Shown here piece by piece: positions 62,438 to 64,000 of a DNA stretch of 64,000 nt; positions within the stretch are counted from its first letter, which is position 1, and every line of letters starts with the position of its first letter. Below the pieces are notes generated by a model. It saw only the letters and a program-made list of their open reading frames with translations. It searched no databases and was not told the DNA's origin. The DNA comes from DATMNI01 sp035570275 (lineage in GTDB: Bacteria > Acidobacteriota > Terriglobia > Bryobacterales > Bryobacteraceae). The stretch covers positions 1 through 64,000 of the forward strand of contig DATMNI010000148.1 of the NCBI GenBank assembly GCA_035570275.1. The letters are read 5' to 3'. Both the position numbers and the translations under genes were made by a program.

Positions 62438-64000
62438 TCATTGTTTGGGCTCTGCACAGTGGAACCGCTCCCCAGCGGCCCTCCTGGTTTCCAGAGCGTG
62501 GCCACCCCGTCCAATTTGAAGGTCCACCCGAACCGCATCCGCTGCCGCCCGGCAGAAATGGTTGTGAACCATGCCGCAGTCGGGATTCAGGGCCGGACCC
62601 CTGGGGCTTGGAACGGTGGCGCACCCCTGTGAGTCAAGGCCGCTGCGGTAAAGCTGCAACAACTTGTCCCCTAATCCGGAGTCCCCAGTGAGGATAACCC
62701 CTTCCAGCAGTTTGACGGCAGCTTCGTCGCCGCGGCCAGCCCCCACCAGCACGTCGGCGATCTGCCGGTACAACTCTGGTTTGAGAGGCTCCAATCGAAG
62801 TGCATGGTTGCCCGCTTCGAGCGCCTGCCGGGTATCCGCCAGTCTCAAGTAACATGCCGAGAGTACCCGGTACAGGTCCGCGCTGCCCTGGGTTTCCTCA
62901 TTGGATGCCGCATTGGCTGCCCCATTGGATGCCCCGTGTGACGCCTTGGTGATGGAAACACACTGTAACAGGAACTGCAGCGATCGGCGATACGCCCGCT
63001 CACTCTCGGGCGAACCGCCCAGCCGGTCGCCTTTCAGCAGATAACACTCCCCTCCCCATTGGTAAGGCGCGGCGAAATTGAGCGAAGCCGGCAGCCTGTC
63101 CAGAATGGCGATGCTCGATTCCCCCTCATGGATCGCGCCATCCAGTTGGGAATGGCTGGGGTCGGATTCGTACAGCGCCTGTGACAGCAGGTAGTGGGTC
63201 TTGAAGCTGTTGGGGCTGGTCCGGACGGCGGCGGTGGCCATGGTCAGGTCGTCGCGCCAATCCAGGTTTCGCACCCAGGTCCGGATGCCGAAGCCGGCCG
63301 CGATCAAGCATAAGATGGCCGGTGCCGCCGCGGCCAGACCGACGCGGCGGCTGGCGCCGTACACGGCCAGCACCAGGCAGGCAACCAGCCCGACCGCCGG
63401 CAGGTAAAGGAACCGCTCCGCCATGATCGTGCCAATTGGAAACATCAGGTTCGCAGTCGGCAGGAAGGCCACGAACGCGAACGACGCGAAGTAGAACGCG
63501 GTCCGGTTCCGCCGGAACAGGATGGCCACCACGGCCACAACCGCGGCCACAATCAGCCACCCAATCCAGTCCTCGATGCTGCCTCGCGCCAGACCGATTT
63601 CCGAGTATGAGTAATCGCACGACAGTCTCTGGGGCCAAACCGTCAGCCAAAGGTATCGCTCCATGATTCTGACTGCCGTCGCCCGCGCCGTCCAAAAGCC
63701 CGCGCCGGTGAGAGGGTTGTCCCAGAACGGAAACTCCACCGGCCCCGACCCGGCCAGCACGACAGCCCGCCAGCGCCATACGGCCAGCGCCGGCAGCAGC
63801 ACGGCCAGCCATCCGGGCCTGGCCGCTCCTCCAAAGGCCAACTCATAGAGAACGACCAACCCCACAAGGCTTACCGCGCTCTCCTTGGAAAGCAGCCCCA
63901 GCGTGGTCACCGCCGCCAGGCCAACCAGCCAGCCAACCCGGCCGCCAACCAGCCAGTCAACCCGGCCGCCAACCCGGCCGCCAACCCGCCAGTCAACCTG
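62438..64000 (-). CDS. TPR-containing membrane glycosyltransferase-like protein (5' end outside window)
   Basis: At least 520 residues; the frame stays open to the window edge. Repeated membrane segments in the first half (SLVGLVVLYELAFGGA, SFAFVAFLPTANLMFPIGTIMAERFLYLPAVGLV, a TMTC/YfhO-like GT-C pattern) and TPR helices toward the end (ADLYRVLSACYLRLADTRQALEAGNHALRLEPLKPELYRQIADVLVGAG). GTG 63910 could be read as a start but lies inside a likely membrane region. The edge DNA repeats a VGGR/VGWL unit (63916-64000). Probably a protein O-mannosyl or similar glycosyl transferase; the catalytic loop is outside this window. Confidence 0.75.
   Translation of the reverse strand, partial: QVDWRVGGRVGGRVDWLVGGRVGWLVGLAAVTTLGLLSKESAVSLVGLVVLYELAFGGAARPGWLAVLLPALAVWRWRAVVLAGSGPVEFPFWDNPLTGAGFWTARATAVRIMERYLWLTVWPQRLSCDYSYSEIGLARGSIEDWIGWLIVAAVVAVVAILFRRNRTAFYFASFAFVAFLPTANLMFPIGTIMAERFLYLPAVGLVACLVLAVYGASRRVGLAAAAPAILCLIAAGFGIRTWVRNLDWRDDLTMATAAVRTSPNSFKTHYLLSQALYESDPSHSQLDGAIHEGESSIAILDRLPASLNFAAPYQWGGECYLLKGDRLGGSPESERAYRRSLQFLLQCVSITKASHGASNGAANAASNEETQGSADLYRVLSACYLRLADTRQALEAGNHALRLEPLKPELYRQIADVLVGAGRGDEAAVKLLEGVILTGDSGLGDKLLQLYRSGLDSQGCATVPSPRGPALNPDCGMVHNHFCRAAADAVRVDLQIGRGGHALETRRAAGERFHCAEPKQ

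Overview
The window looks like chromosome from an Acidobacteriota member close to Solibacter/Bryobacter. This is inference from gene content, without a marker gene: a VWFA-related acidobacterial-type domain protein, a PadR regulator coupled to a duplicated MacB/FtsX permease (ADOP type), an Oar-like TonB receptor with a carboxypeptidase-regulatory domain, a DUF1549/DUF1553 cytochrome protein paired with a DUF1501 protein, and a two-component propeller (Reg_prop/Y_Y_Y) kinase. GC content is high. I saw no rRNA, tRNA, CRISPR array, prophage or intact transposase.

Layout. 0-9 kb: VWFA protein, glutamine synthetase, a truncated phosphoesterase fused to a PKD-like domain, an OmpR/HK two-component pair, a GT39-type membrane protein and a DUF433/DUF5615 toxin-antitoxin pair. 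9-14 kb: PadR-ADOP unit and a DUF4386 protein. 14-19.6 kb: a minus-strand cluster that reads as bacterial ceramide synthesis (DUF3047, CerR-like epimerase, Aur1/PAP2-like protein, bCerS-like GNAT protein, serine palmitoyltransferase). 20-33.5 kb: ankyrin protein, SAP/Helicase_C_3 protein, esterase-like protein, amino-acid permease, HEAT protein, thiE, a histidine-rich membrane protein, two dehydrogenases and a receiver-SpoIIE phosphatase. 33.7-35.7 kb: lspA-lgt and DUF6526. 36-43.2 kb: PQQ-propeller protein and a complete RND efflux operon. 43.4-49.5 kb: STAS remnant, DoxX protein, NarL regulator, large propeller kinase and a lipoprotein-like secreted protein. 49.5-52 kb: a decay zone with enolase-superfamily and Gfo/Idh/MocA fragments around an intact carbon-nitrogen hydrolase. 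52-64 kb: SpoIIE phosphatase, DUF1553-DUF1501 pair, TonB receptor, and a TPR glycosyltransferase-like gene cut by the window edge.

The intergenic space is rich in repeats: a MITE-like family with terminal inverted repeats (4 copies), at least three REP-like hairpin families, a roughly 250-315 bp element present twice in inverted orientation 18 kb apart, and a 105-bp triple tandem repeat inside the ceramide cluster. These hairpins often sit exactly at gene ends and in several cases appear to have replaced stop codons or added N- or C-terminal residues. Many genes also carry 9-18 bp in-frame tandem duplications. The two signals I would follow first are the ceramide cluster with its Aur1-like member and the repeat-driven remodelling of gene ends.
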